A DNA stretch of 64,000 nt from Gilvimarinus sp. DA14 (GTDB lineage Bacteria; Pseudomonadota; Gammaproteobacteria; Pseudomonadales; Cellvibrionaceae), in NCBI RefSeq assembly GCF_024204685.1, contig NZ_CP100350.1, positions 2,582,501 through 2,646,500 of the forward strand. The letters run 5' to 3'. Below the pieces are notes generated by a model that was given only the letters and a program-made list of their open reading frames with translations, was not told the origin of the DNA and did not search any database. The position numbers and the translations under genes are program-made. This document shows, piece after piece, positions 28,581 through 37,402 of this stretch; positions within the stretch are counted from its first letter, which is position 1, and the number at the start of each line of letters is the position of its first letter.

Positions 28581-29891
28581 GTGGCGATACGGCTAAAAGG
28601 TGGATATACCGGGCTATTACTGGCGCTTCTGCTTACCGCTATTGCCATCGCGGCGCACCCCTATTTACCGGCGAGACAATTGGACCTGTTAGCATCGCCC
28701 GAGCGCACCACTTATCTATACTACGACCAGGTAGAGGGCGGCGGCACCCAGGGCGCCTGGCTTAATGATTCCGGTCTGGCGTTTCGCTGTAGCCGTTATG
28801 ATCCGGCAAAGCCTTCCACCTATTGTGGTATGAGCCTGGAGCTTTTGCCGCAAGCCGATGATCCTGCCCACGGATTAAATCTGGCGGCCTACGATAGTTT
28901 GTATCTCGATATAGATGTTAAAAGCACACAGCCACGGCTGTCGATTATCCTGCGCAACTTCGATCCAAGATACGCCAAACCCGGTGATATAAATTCGGCC
29001 CAGCATATAGTTGTGACTCTACGCCGCGGTGACTTGCAGCGGCCGATACAAGTCAACTTTTCTGAATTTGCGGTTTCCGAGTGGTGGCTGGTTAACCGGG
29101 ATATGCCGAGACCGTTAACTCTTCCGAGCTTTGACAATATTATTCTGTTAGGGGTGGATCTGCGCAATAACCTGGGGCCGGGTAGTCACGAGGTGGTGGT
29201 TAACGAGATAGTCGCGTTGGGTGAATGGGTGAGTGCCGAGCGCTGGTACCTGGGTATTCTTTTACTGTGGATGTTGGGTCTCACCGCCTATGGCGTAACG
29301 CGTTCTTTTCACTGGAAGCATCAAGCCCATGGCAAGCAAGTGCAGTTTAATGTCCTGGCCAATAAACACAGAGAGTTGCGCGAGCACGCGCGCGAACTCA
29401 AACAGCTGTCAGAGCGGGATAGTTTGACAGGGTTACTGAATCGAATGGGACTGGAATTGGCGTTCGAAAGGATGGATAAAACACCCGATAATCAGATTGC
29501 GCTTTTACTCCTTGATATAGATTATTTTAAGACAATTAACGACCACTATGGTCACGTCGAAGGCGACAGAGTTATTTTCGAAGTAAGCCAGTTGTTGCAA
29601 GACAGTGTGCGCGCCACCGACGTACTCGCTCGTTGGGGGGGTGAGGAGTTTTTACTTATTTGTCCGCACGCTAATTTAGAGCAAGCCTTCAGCCTCAGCG
29701 AAAAAATCCGTATGCGGGTGCACAACAGGTTGTGGTTTGCAGACAGCAAGACGCAAATATCCGTCAGTGTCGGTGTAGTCAGTATGCGGCGTGATGAAAC
29801 CTTTCCCCAGGTGTTTGCCAGAGCTGACACCTGTCTTTACCGAGCCAAAAATTTAGGTCGTAACCGCACCGTCACCGAGCGGGAGCTATAG
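28581..29891 (+). CDS. Diguanylate cyclase with unassigned periplasmic domain (copy 2)
   Basis: 436 aa, paralogue of the preceding gene with the same layout: membrane helix, periplasmic domain (YLYYDQVEGGG, CSRYDPAKPSTYCG, IILRNFDPRYA), a second helix, a coiled stretch, and GGDEF with RWGGEEF near residue 352 and I-site RATD. GTG 28581 is the start, with GAGGGG upstream. The conserved two-cysteine motif CSRx6PSxYCG (5-residue gap variants) and the RNFxP motif are shared. Tandem duplication followed by divergence suggests that the two copies sense related but different signals. Confidence 0.88.
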   Translation: MAIRLKGGYTGLLLALLLTAIAIAAHPYLPARQLDLLASPERTTYLYYDQVEGGGTQGAWLNDSGLAFRCSRYDPAKPSTYCGMSLELLPQADDPAHGLNLAAYDSLYLDIDVKSTQPRLSIILRNFDPRYAKPGDINSAQHIVVTLRRGDLQRPIQVNFSEFAVSEWWLVNRDMPRPLTLPSFDNIILLGVDLRNNLGPGSHEVVVNEIVALGEWVSAERWYLGILLLWMLGLTAYGVTRSFHWKHQAHGKQVQFNVLANKHRELREHARELKQLSERDSLTGLLNRMGLELAFERMDKTPDNQIALLLLDIDYFKTINDHYGHVEGDRVIFEVSQLLQDSVRATDVLARWGGEEFLLICPHANLEQAFSLSEKIRMRVHNRLWFADSKTQISVSVGVVSMRRDETFPQVFARADTCLYRAKNLGRNRTVTEREL

Positions 29892-29970
29892 GCGAGCGCC
29901 CCAGGTTAAACTTTAGCTCTGGCGCCCACTGTGGGTTACAATACGCCGTCCGTTCCGCCAGACTGACGTT

Positions 29971-31104
29971 ATGAGATTGATAAAGCCCGTTGCACCCAGC
30001 TTGCCCGCACTTATAGTTGCGTTACTGCTGAGCGCGTGCGCCCACGAAAAGCCGATTTACCGGCCGATTTTGACAGAGGGTTTTGCCGATTCTCTAGAAC
30101 GCTGGAACAGCCATCACCCCGATCGTAAAATCGATCAGTATGATACCAATCAAATTCTCGCCATCGCCGATAACCTGTTACTGATGCAGCGAAACAACGG
30201 TGGTTGGCCCGCGCATACCAACCCCTTTCGCCCATTAAGCGGCGATGAAAAACTGCGCTTTCTTAAAGACCAGAACGCCTCCGACGCCAGCTTTGTGGAT
30301 CATAATGTGTTTCCGCAAATTTACTATTTGTCCCATGTGTATTTGCAAACCGGCGATGTGCGCTATCGCAACGCCGCGCGCCGCGCGCTGCGTTTAACCA
30401 TAAGCGCCCAGCTATACAATGGCGGCTGGACCGAGCGCGCTGTGGCCAGTACCAAACTGGAAGTCGCGCGAGCCCGGGTAGATACCCAAGTGACCTTGGA
30501 TGCGCTGATATTCTTGCGCAAAATCGCCTCCGGCAGTATGCCCTATGGCTATATTTCATTTGAGACTCGCCGCGAAGCGGCCGATGCGGTGCGCAAAGGC
30601 GATGCCTTGCTGTTGCGCCTGCAGCAGGCCCACAACAGCCGCGCCAGTATATGGGCTAGCGCCTATGAGCTGGAGACGAACCTTCCGGCGCCCGCAAGTG
30701 ATGAGTATTTGCCCAGTTTGAATACGCCCCTAAGTGTGGCAATCAGCCGCTACCTGATGCGTATCAAACGTCCGCCAGCGGAGGTAAAGCGCGCGGTTCG
30801 GGGTGCTCACGATTGGTTTATCAACAATACCTTACAGCGCTGGCAGACTCGCTACCGGGCTGAATTTGCCGAGGGGGACTTGCGCTTGCCGCGCTCCCAG
30901 AGCAACTTGCCTGCAGAGCCTCTCTGGGCAGAGCGTTATGTGTTGGAAACCTCGGAGCCGCAGCTGGCCTGCGCCAGTATGAGTGCGACCACTCAGTGGC
31001 TGGAGCACCCACAGGAGACAGGTGATTGGCCTTTGGATTTAATTGAAGACGATTACCCCAAATGGCAATCAATCAACAATCAAGCGCAGGTGCCCACTCT
31101 TTAG
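29971..31104 (+). CDS. Pectate-lyase-like (PL10-type) lipoprotein
   Basis: 377 aa with a lipoprotein signal (LLSACAHE), so membrane-anchored. The core DTNQILAIADNLLLMQRNNGGWP, the SFVDHNVFPQIYYLSHVYLQTGDVRYRNAARRAL stretch and a second AQLYNGGW repeat resemble the alpha/alpha-toroid of polysaccharide lyase family 10. The match is divergent, and I cannot identify the catalytic arginine and calcium-binding aspartates with certainty, so activity on pectate is not assured. It follows the two sensory GGDEF genes by 79 bp and overlaps the plsC stop tail-to-tail by 4 bp. Confidence 0.7.
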   Translation: MRLIKPVAPSLPALIVALLLSACAHEKPIYRPILTEGFADSLERWNSHHPDRKIDQYDTNQILAIADNLLLMQRNNGGWPAHTNPFRPLSGDEKLRFLKDQNASDASFVDHNVFPQIYYLSHVYLQTGDVRYRNAARRALRLTISAQLYNGGWTERAVASTKLEVARARVDTQVTLDALIFLRKIASGSMPYGYISFETRREAADAVRKGDALLLRLQQAHNSRASIWASAYELETNLPAPASDEYLPSLNTPLSVAISRYLMRIKRPPAEVKRAVRGAHDWFINNTLQRWQTRYRAEFAEGDLRLPRSQSNLPAEPLWAERYVLETSEPQLACASMSATTQWLEHPQETGDWPLDLIEDDYPKWQSINNQAQVPTL

Positions 31105-31871
31105 CTGGCGTCGGGTTTGTCTTTTTGCAGTGGGCTGTAAATGCCGTCATCGCGGGCCAAAGGTAGCGCGGCAATTTGTTGCTCGGTCCAGATTTTGACT
31201 TCTTCCGTCAGACTTTTGCGGTCCCGGCCCTCAGTGTTGATTGCCTCGCCAATAATCACGGTAATAGTGCCCGGATACTTTAAGTAGTGTTTATGCGGCC
31301 AGCACTCGGCGGCATTGTGCGCAACCGGCACCACAGGTACACCGGCACCACAGGCGATATCTGGCCCACTCTTATAATAGGTGCCCACTTTACCCAGAGG
31401 CATGCGGGTGCCCTCGGGGAAAATGAGTACGCTTACACCTTCACGCAAACGCTCAATACCTTTGCTTTTAACATCCTTCAGGGCCTGCATACGATTACTG
31501 CGGTCAATCGCGATGGGTTTGAGTGTGGCTAAGCCCCAACCGAAAAACGGAATGCGCATCAGCTCTTTTTTTAAGATGGTACTGATAGGCGCCATGTAAT
31601 ATTGCAAAAACATGGTTTCCCAAGTGCTTTGGTGTTTGGCCATCACTACCACAGGGTGTTCTGCCTTGCTGCGCTGATCGATGACTTTAAAGCGAATATT
31701 GCAGGTCACACGCAGCCATAACATTACAAACCGGTTCCAGCAGGTAATGATTCGCCAGCGCCATGAGTAAGGCATGAGAGGCCAAATTAAGATCGCTAAG
31801 CAGCCAAAAAAAACGCCGGTAGAGTAGTAGCCGATGTTGAACAATGTGGTGCGAAGGTAAAGCAAAGGCAA
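31101..31871 (-). CDS. plsC: 1-acyl-sn-glycerol-3-phosphate acyltransferase
   Basis: Makes phosphatidic acid in the inner membrane. Two N-terminal hydrophobic segments are followed by the acyltransferase motif KHQSTWE (H80 to E85, the HX4E variant of HX4D), LKKELMRIPFFGW and FPEGTRMPLG. The start is non-ATG: TTG 31871 or TTG 31865; the second has AAGGA at better spacing. It lies 5 bp after gmhB and is likely co-transcribed. Confidence 0.92.
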   Translation of the reverse strand: MPLLYLRTTLFNIGYYSTGVFFGCLAILIWPLMPYSWRWRIITCWNRFVMLWLRVTCNIRFKVIDQRSKAEHPVVVMAKHQSTWETMFLQYYMAPISTILKKELMRIPFFGWGLATLKPIAIDRSNRMQALKDVKSKGIERLREGVSVLIFPEGTRMPLGKVGTYYKSGPDIACGAGVPVVPVAHNAAECWPHKHYLKYPGTITVIIGEAINTEGRDRKSLTEEVKIWTEQQIAALPLARDDGIYSPLQKDKPDAS

Positions 31872-31876
31872 GATCC

Positions 31877-32434
31877 TTATGAGGTGAGCGTATCCACAGC
31901 TTGAGCAAGATTGGCGAATACCTCGACGTCTCGCTCATCAAGGTAATACGCATCGTCGGCTTGGCGGAGCTTGTTCAAGGTGGTTTCGCCTTTACCGGTT
32001 GTTACCAGCATGAGGCGGCAGCCTTTGGCGGCGCCAGCTTCTAAATCGCGCATGCTGTCGCCGATAAAAGGCACATCCTGCGCACTGGTATTAAACTCCG
32101 CCTCAATGGCATCAATGAGCCCTGGCAGAGGTTTGCGGCACTTGCATTCATCATCCGGGCCGTGGGGGCAGTAAAAAATAGCCCCTAACTGGCCCCCGGC
32201 GGCCTCGACCAGTTCGGTCAGTTTAGCGTGCATGGCTTCCAGATCATCCAGATCAAACAGCCCCCGGGCCAACCCGGACTGATTGGTGGCCACCACCACG
32301 GTGAAACCCGCTTGAGACAAACGGGCAATGGCCTCAATGCTGCCTTCAATCGGGGTCCACTGCTCGGCCGAGCGCACATAGTCATCACTGTCGTGATTGA
32401 TAACGCCGTCGCGGTCGAGAATAACCAGTTGCAT
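31877..32434 (-). CDS. gmhB: D-glycero-beta-D-manno-heptose 1,7-bisphosphate 7-phosphatase
   Basis: HAD-superfamily phosphatase in ADP-heptose synthesis for the LPS inner core. The catalytic DRDGVIN motif is at residues 8-14, the zinc-binding CPHGPDDECKCRKP region near 90-110, and the third HAD motif FIGDSMRDLEAG follows. At 185 aa it has normal length. It lies 9 bp after glyS, a common gammaproteobacterial neighbourhood. Confidence 0.95.
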   Translation of the reverse strand: MQLVILDRDGVINHDSDDYVRSAEQWTPIEGSIEAIARLSQAGFTVVVATNQSGLARGLFDLDDLEAMHAKLTELVEAAGGQLGAIFYCPHGPDDECKCRKPLPGLIDAIEAEFNTSAQDVPFIGDSMRDLEAGAAKGCRLMLVTTGKGETTLNKLRQADDAYYLDERDVEVFANLAQAVDTLTS

Positions 32435-32443
32435 AAAGTGCCC

Positions 32444-34522
32444 TTAGCCTTTGGTGGGTGCCAATAAGGAAATGTCGGCGACTTGCAAAAACAATCCACG
32501 CAGCTTCGCCAGCAGTGCCAGACGATTGTTTTTCAGCGCTTCGTCATCGGCCATTACCATCACCTGATCAAAAAAGGTGTCAACAGGTTCACGCAAGCTG
32601 GCGAGCGTTGCCAGAGCATCGGCATACCGGCGCTCGGCAAATAAAGGCGCAACGCTTTCGGCCTTGTGGGCTACGGCCTCGGCCAGCTGTTTCTCCGCAG
32701 GCTCTTGCAGTAGTGATTCGTTGACTTGTTCGCTCGGGGCACTATCGAGCTTGCCCAGAATATTCGAAACGCGCTTATTGGCTGCAGCGAGTGCCTGGGC
32801 CTCGCTCATACGGGCAAAGGCGTCAACCGCCAGGACGCGGGCATTAATATCCAGCGGATGGGACAGCTCTTTTGCGGCCACTGCCAGGTACATCTCGGTG
32901 GCGATCTGGTCTTCTTCGTACCAGGCGCGAAAGCGCTCCAACATATACGCCAGGGCATCGTTCACGGTAGCGGCGGGATCTTTTATATTTTCTCCGTGGG
33001 CTGCCACCGCCTGTTCCAGCAGCATGCGCAAGTCCAGGTTGATGTCTTGCTCAACCATCAGGCGCAGAGCGCCCAGGCTGGCCCGGCGCAGGCCAAAGGG
33101 GTCTTTAGAGCCGGTGGGCTTCTGGCCGATACCGAAAATTCCGCTGATGGTGTCCAGACGATCGGCGAGGGCGATCAGGGTGCCGGTTTGCGTTTGCGGC
33201 AGCTTGTCACCGGCAAACTTAGGTAAGTACTGCTCGGTCAGAGCCTGGGCGACCTCGGCGTCTTCACCATCATTGAGGGCGTAGTAGTAGCCAGCAATAC
33301 CTTGCATTTTGTCGAATTCCAGCACCATTTCGGTTACCAGATCCGCCTTGGATAACTCGCCGGCGCGGCGCGCCTTAGCGGCATCGCCACCGAGTTGTTC
33401 GGCGATCCTGGAGGCCAGCTGCGCGATGCGCTCTGTTTTGTCGAAAATGCTGCCCAGCTTGGCCTGGAACACGATACTTTTTAAGCGCTCGCGCTGGCTT
33501 TCCAGGCTGTGCTTCTTATCGGTTTCAAAGAAGAATGCGGCGTCAGACAAGCGCGGGCGAATCACCCGCTCGTTGCCGTCGATCACTTGCGCTGGATCTT
33601 TGGACTCGATATTCGCAAGGGTAATAAAGTTGGGCTTGAGATTGCCTTCGCCATCTACCACGTGAAAGTATTTCTGGTGTTCGGCCATCGAGGAGATCAA
33701 AGCCTCGGCGGGTACCTGCAGGAAGCGCTCTTCAAATTTACCGGTGAGGGCCACTGGCCACTCCACCAGTGCAGTCACTTCGTCCAACAGGTCTTCATCG
33801 ATCACCGCGGTGCCGCTAATGGCCGAGGCTTCGCGGTTGACCTGCTCGATAATCAACGCCTGGCGCTCGGCGCGATCCACCAGCACATAGGCCTGGCGTA
33901 ATGCTTCTACGTAATCGCAAGCGTTAGCGAGTGAAATTTCTTGGTTGTGATGGAAGCGATGACCGCGAGAGTTGCGGCCCGAGCTAACGCCCAAGATTTC
34001 GCCTTCAACCACCTCTGAGCCATATAGCATGACCACCCAGTGTACAGGGCGAACAAATTCCGTGCGCGAGGCGCCCCAGCGCATACGCTTGGGAATGGGC
34101 AGCTTGGCCAGAGAGTCGCTGATAATTCCGGCGATTAAATTTGTGGCTTGTTCGCCGCCGGCCTGTTGGCGTGCGACTAACTTGTCAGCCTTGCCGTCAT
34201 TTTCAGTGGTGAGCTGATCGACGCTCAATCCGTTTTTGCTGGCAAAAGCTTCGGCGGCTTTGCTGGGTTTACCTTCAGCATCAAACGCGATTTTGGCCGG
34301 CGGGCCCCACACGGTCACTTCTTTGACCGGGGTGGCTGCTTCCAGGCTTTTAATTAAAAAGGCCAGGCGGCGCGGCGCGCAGTAGCTTTGGATTGCGCTG
34401 TAATTCAATCCGGCTTTTTCCAGGCCTTCTTCTACACCAGTTTGCAGCGCAGCGCTGAGAGACTTAAGGGCGACGGGGGGCAGCTCTTCGGTGCCCAGTT
34501 CAAACAGAAAATCGGCAGACAT
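32444..34522 (-). CDS. glyS: Glycine--tRNA ligase beta subunit
   Basis: Beta subunit of the tetrameric bacterial glycyl-tRNA synthetase. The 692-aa protein begins ADFLFELGTEELPP, the family hallmark, and contains VEWPVALTGKFEERFLQVP and the C-terminal anticodon/HD-like region. It follows glyQ by 3 bp, so the two subunits are translated from one message. Confidence 0.98.
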   Translation of the reverse strand: MSADFLFELGTEELPPVALKSLSAALQTGVEEGLEKAGLNYSAIQSYCAPRRLAFLIKSLEAATPVKEVTVWGPPAKIAFDAEGKPSKAAEAFASKNGLSVDQLTTENDGKADKLVARQQAGGEQATNLIAGIISDSLAKLPIPKRMRWGASRTEFVRPVHWVVMLYGSEVVEGEILGVSSGRNSRGHRFHHNQEISLANACDYVEALRQAYVLVDRAERQALIIEQVNREASAISGTAVIDEDLLDEVTALVEWPVALTGKFEERFLQVPAEALISSMAEHQKYFHVVDGEGNLKPNFITLANIESKDPAQVIDGNERVIRPRLSDAAFFFETDKKHSLESQRERLKSIVFQAKLGSIFDKTERIAQLASRIAEQLGGDAAKARRAGELSKADLVTEMVLEFDKMQGIAGYYYALNDGEDAEVAQALTEQYLPKFAGDKLPQTQTGTLIALADRLDTISGIFGIGQKPTGSKDPFGLRRASLGALRLMVEQDINLDLRMLLEQAVAAHGENIKDPAATVNDALAYMLERFRAWYEEDQIATEMYLAVAAKELSHPLDINARVLAVDAFARMSEAQALAAANKRVSNILGKLDSAPSEQVNESLLQEPAEKQLAEAVAHKAESVAPLFAERRYADALATLASLREPVDTFFDQVMVMADDEALKNNRLALLAKLRGLFLQVADISLLAPTKG

Positions 34523-34525
34523 GTG

Positions 34526-35473
34526 TTATTGCTCCTCCGCGGCTAAAACTTCCTGGCGCAGCGATTCCTCGGCCAGAGGGAAGCCCAGAGATTTACGGGT
34601 ATCAAAATAGGCCTGGGCCACGGCGCGGGCCAGGGTGCGCACACGCAGAATAAAGCGCTGGCGCTCGGTCACCGAGATGGCGTGGCGGGCATCCAATAGG
34701 TTAAACGCGTGGGAGGCCTTCATCACCATTTCATAGGCGGGCAGAGGCAGATTGGCCTCGACCAGGCGCTGGCTTTCGCGTTCACAGACATCAAAGGTCT
34801 GAAACAGAAAATCCACATCCGCCTGTTCAAAGTTGTAATGGGACATTTCCACTTCGTTCTGGTGAAAGACATCGCCGTAGGTGACTTTGTCGCCGGTGGG
34901 GCTGATGGTCCAGACCAAATCGAAAATAGAGTCCACACCTTGCAGGTACATGGCGATACGCTCAAGCCCGTAGGTGATCTCACCCGTCACCGGGTAGCAT
35001 TCAAGCCCACCCACTTGCTGAAAGTAGGTAAATTGAGTGACTTCCATGCCGTTTAACCAGACCTCCCAGCCCAAGCCCCAGGCGCCGAGGGTGGGGGACT
35101 CCCAGTTGTCTTCCACAAAACGGATGTCATGAATACTGGTGTCGATACCCAGCTCGCGCAGCGAGCCCAGATACAGCTCCTGGATATTGTCCGGCGAGGG
35201 TTTTAATACCACTTGAAACTGATAGTAGTGCTGCAGGCGATTGGGGTTTTCGCCATAGCGACCGTCGGTGGGTCGGCGGCATGGTTGCACGTAAGCGCTG
35301 TTCCAGGTCTCGGGGCCGATGGCGCGCAGGAAGGTAGCAGGGTGAAAGGTGCCCGCGCCCACTTCCATATCCAGTGGTTGCAGAATCACGCAGCCCTGGC
35401 GGGCCCAATATTCCTGCAGGGCAAGAATCAGCCCTTGAAACGTGCTTACATCGGCTTTGGGTCTATCAGACAC
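34526..35473 (-). CDS. glyQ: Glycine--tRNA ligase alpha subunit
   Basis: Catalytic alpha subunit, 315 aa, with [39 protein letters not shown] and [25 protein letters not shown], all typical of GlyQ. It is the first gene of the glyQ-glyS-gmhB-plsC block and is divergent from the acyltransferase at 35687. A perfect TATAAT lies upstream on the minus strand (35549-35544). Confidence 0.98.
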   Translation of the reverse strand: MSDRPKADVSTFQGLILALQEYWARQGCVILQPLDMEVGAGTFHPATFLRAIGPETWNSAYVQPCRRPTDGRYGENPNRLQHYYQFQVVLKPSPDNIQELYLGSLRELGIDTSIHDIRFVEDNWESPTLGAWGLGWEVWLNGMEVTQFTYFQQVGGLECYPVTGEITYGLERIAMYLQGVDSIFDLVWTISPTGDKVTYGDVFHQNEVEMSHYNFEQADVDFLFQTFDVCERESQRLVEANLPLPAYEMVMKASHAFNLLDARHAISVTERQRFILRVRTLARAVAQAYFDTRKSLGFPLAEESLRQEVLAAEEQ

Positions 35474-35543
35474 AGGGTAAGGCCTCCGGTGTGTGCAAAA
35501 TATGAACGGCCCTTTGCGAGCCCGCTTAAAATCGAAGGGGCGA

Positions 35544-35549
35544 ATTATA
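35544..35549 (-). promoter_or_regulatory. -10 element of the glyQ promoter
   Basis: Minus-strand TATAAT, an exact sigma-70 -10 hexamer, about 70 bp before the glyQ start. No strong -35 is seen at 16-18 bp upstream. Confidence 0.5.
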
Positions 35550-35686
35550 GCGTCACAACAGGGCTATTGGTATGGCACAGGCGCAAACTGGCGGCCTTTT
35601 GCCGCTAAACTGTGGCGATGTGCTTTTCGCTGGCACGAGAATTCCGGTAAGCTTCACCATCTTTTTGTGATGGGCGGGAGTTTCGC

Positions 35687-36559
35687 TTGAAACAACGTGT
35701 AGTACTGGCGCTGGTAAAGGGTGTGGGTTGTCTGCCGCTGTGGTGTGCCCGCAGTCTGGGCGCCGCCATTGGGTGGTTGCTCTGGCTGACTAACTCTAGA
35801 GCCAGGCGTGTCACTCAGACTAACCTGCGTTTGTGCTTCGCCAATATGCCTGAGGCTGAGCTAAACGCTCTGGTACGTAAAAGTTTAATAGAAACCGGTA
35901 AAGCTGGGGCAGAGATCCCGGTTATCTGGCGCCGGCGCGACAGTTGGTTGCGGCAAAAAGTGCTGGAGTACGAGGGCACGGATCTGTTGCGCCGTTCCAT
36001 TGAGCGGGGCAAGGGTGTGATTATGCTGACCCCACACCTGGGTGACTGGGAGGTGCTGCCCTGCATTATCGCGCTGCACGGCAAGATGACCATTCTCTAC
36101 CAGCCGCCGGGGGATTCCGCATTAGATGAATACATCTGCCAGGCGCGCAAACGGGCGCATCTGGAGCTGGCACCCACTAATAGACGCGGCGTGACTTCAT
36201 TGATCAAGGCCCTGCGCAAAGGGGAAATGGTGGGCATATTGCCAGATCAGGTGCCAGACCCCGGCAATGGTGGTCTGGAAGCGCCTTTTTTTGGTGAGCA
36301 GGCGCTGACTATGACACTGGTGCACAGCTTGATGCGCAGTACCGAGTGTGAAGTTTTAATGTGCTATGCGCTACGCATTGCCGGCGGTTTTAAAGTCGTG
36401 TTCAGCGCCTGCGATAGCGAAATCTACGCCGAGCAAACCGAGCGAGGCGTCAAAGGACTAAACCTGTCGGTTGAGCAGGCGGTGCGCCAGGCTCCCAGTC
36501 AATACCAGTGGGAATACAAACGATTTAAAAGCCGTTCAACGGGTGAGCCCTACAGCTAG
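35687..36559 (+). CDS. LpxL/HtrB-type lysophospholipid or lipid A acyltransferase
   Basis: 290-aa inner-membrane acyltransferase of the family that adds secondary acyl chains to lipid A. A short N-terminal hydrophobic segment is followed by the active-site motif HLGDWE (H117-E122), an Asn-rich RVTQTNLRLCF region and ILPDQVPDPGNGG. Start TTG 35687 has GGGAG six bases upstream. It cannot be assigned to LpxL or LpxM by sequence alone. Confidence 0.9.
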   Translation: MKQRVVLALVKGVGCLPLWCARSLGAAIGWLLWLTNSRARRVTQTNLRLCFANMPEAELNALVRKSLIETGKAGAEIPVIWRRRDSWLRQKVLEYEGTDLLRRSIERGKGVIMLTPHLGDWEVLPCIIALHGKMTILYQPPGDSALDEYICQARKRAHLELAPTNRRGVTSLIKALRKGEMVGILPDQVPDPGNGGLEAPFFGEQALTMTLVHSLMRSTECEVLMCYALRIAGGFKVVFSACDSEIYAEQTERGVKGLNLSVEQAVRQAPSQYQWEYKRFKSRSTGEPYS

Positions 36560-36576
36560 CCAGCGGTGTGGACAAC

Positions 36577-36598
36577 GGTGTTCAGGAAGAACCTTTTT
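36577..36598 (+). terminator. Weak terminator-like hairpin
   Basis: GG-T-GTTC pairs with GAACC across AGGAA, with a bulged T, followed by TTTTT (36594-36598). It lies just after the acyltransferase gene and separates it from the next operon. Confidence 0.4.
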
Positions 36599-36664
36599 GT
36601 TGCCAAATATCTGTGCAGCCAAGCGGCCCCAGATCGTCGCTGTGGCAAACTTGAGGTGAATACA

Positions 36665-37402
36665 ATGTCAGTGTTTAAAGGGTTGCTCTTGGCGACCTTG
36701 GTAATCGTCACTAGCGGTTGCAGCAATCATTATCGTTTGGTTAAAACCACCGATTTAGAGTCGGTAAATCAGTGCGCCATGGTGTCTGATCACAACCACC
36801 AGCAGCTGCTACTGCAGCAACAAGAACTGGCGGGGGGGATGCAGCAATTGCAAACGGACTTAAATGCCACACGCGAGCAAATTCAAACCCTGGCGCCTGC
36901 GCCGGCACGGTGCCCGGACCCAAGCTACACACCTCCTGTGAGCCAGCCCCAGTCTGTTACCGCTGCCGTAGAGCAGGCCGATAAGCAGATGGTCGGTGCG
37001 CTGGAGCAACTGCGATTTGAAGACCTCTCCATCGATAACCAGGCGCGCATCGATACCGGCATTGCCACCGCCATTTTACCGGTGCGCGACTTACAACCCT
37101 TTGAGCGCAACGGCGAAGCCTGGGTGCGTTTTTTGTTTGTCGCTGACAGTGGCAAAGAGCAGGAAGTGGAGCGCCAAGTAGTACGCCAGGCAAGCCTCAC
37201 GGGCAGTGATAAGCAGCGCCCGGTGGTTCGCTTGCGCTTCACTCTTGGCAGCATCACCCAGCACGGCGAATTTATTTTGACGGAGCGCAAGTCCGACACT
37301 CAGGAGTTGCGCCTGGGTCGCCTGGTGCTGCGCGATGTAATGGTGGTCGACGTCAGCCGCGATAATCTGACGTCTTTGCCTGAACCGCAAGGGGCTAAAT
37401 AA
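36665..37402 (+). CDS. Retropepsin-like (RimB/DUF785-type) lipoprotein
   Basis: 245-aa lipoprotein (signal ending VTSGCS). The C-terminal half is the 'ATP-dependent zinc protease' domain, a retropepsin-like aspartic protease fold: ARIDTGIATAIL with the catalytic D130-T-G, FERNGEAWVRF, RPVVRLRFTLG and LRLGRLVLRDVMVVDVSR. The first half has coiled, Gln-rich sequence. ATG 36665 is chosen over the longer TTG frame at 36566 because it follows GAGGTGA and gives the lipoprotein signal. It overlaps the next gene by 1 nt in the first of two TAATG/TGATG couplings. Confidence 0.85.
   Translation: MSVFKGLLLATLVIVTSGCSNHYRLVKTTDLESVNQCAMVSDHNHQQLLLQQQELAGGMQQLQTDLNATREQIQTLAPAPARCPDPSYTPPVSQPQSVTAAVEQADKQMVGALEQLRFEDLSIDNQARIDTGIATAILPVRDLQPFERNGEAWVRFLFVADSGKEQEVERQVVRQASLTGSDKQRPVVRLRFTLGSITQHGEFILTERKSDTQELRLGRLVLRDVMVVDVSRDNLTSLPEPQGAK

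Noticed and set aside
36566-36664. Longer start for the retropepsin-like lipoprotein
   Set aside because: It covers a terminator-like hairpin and hides the lipoprotein signal.
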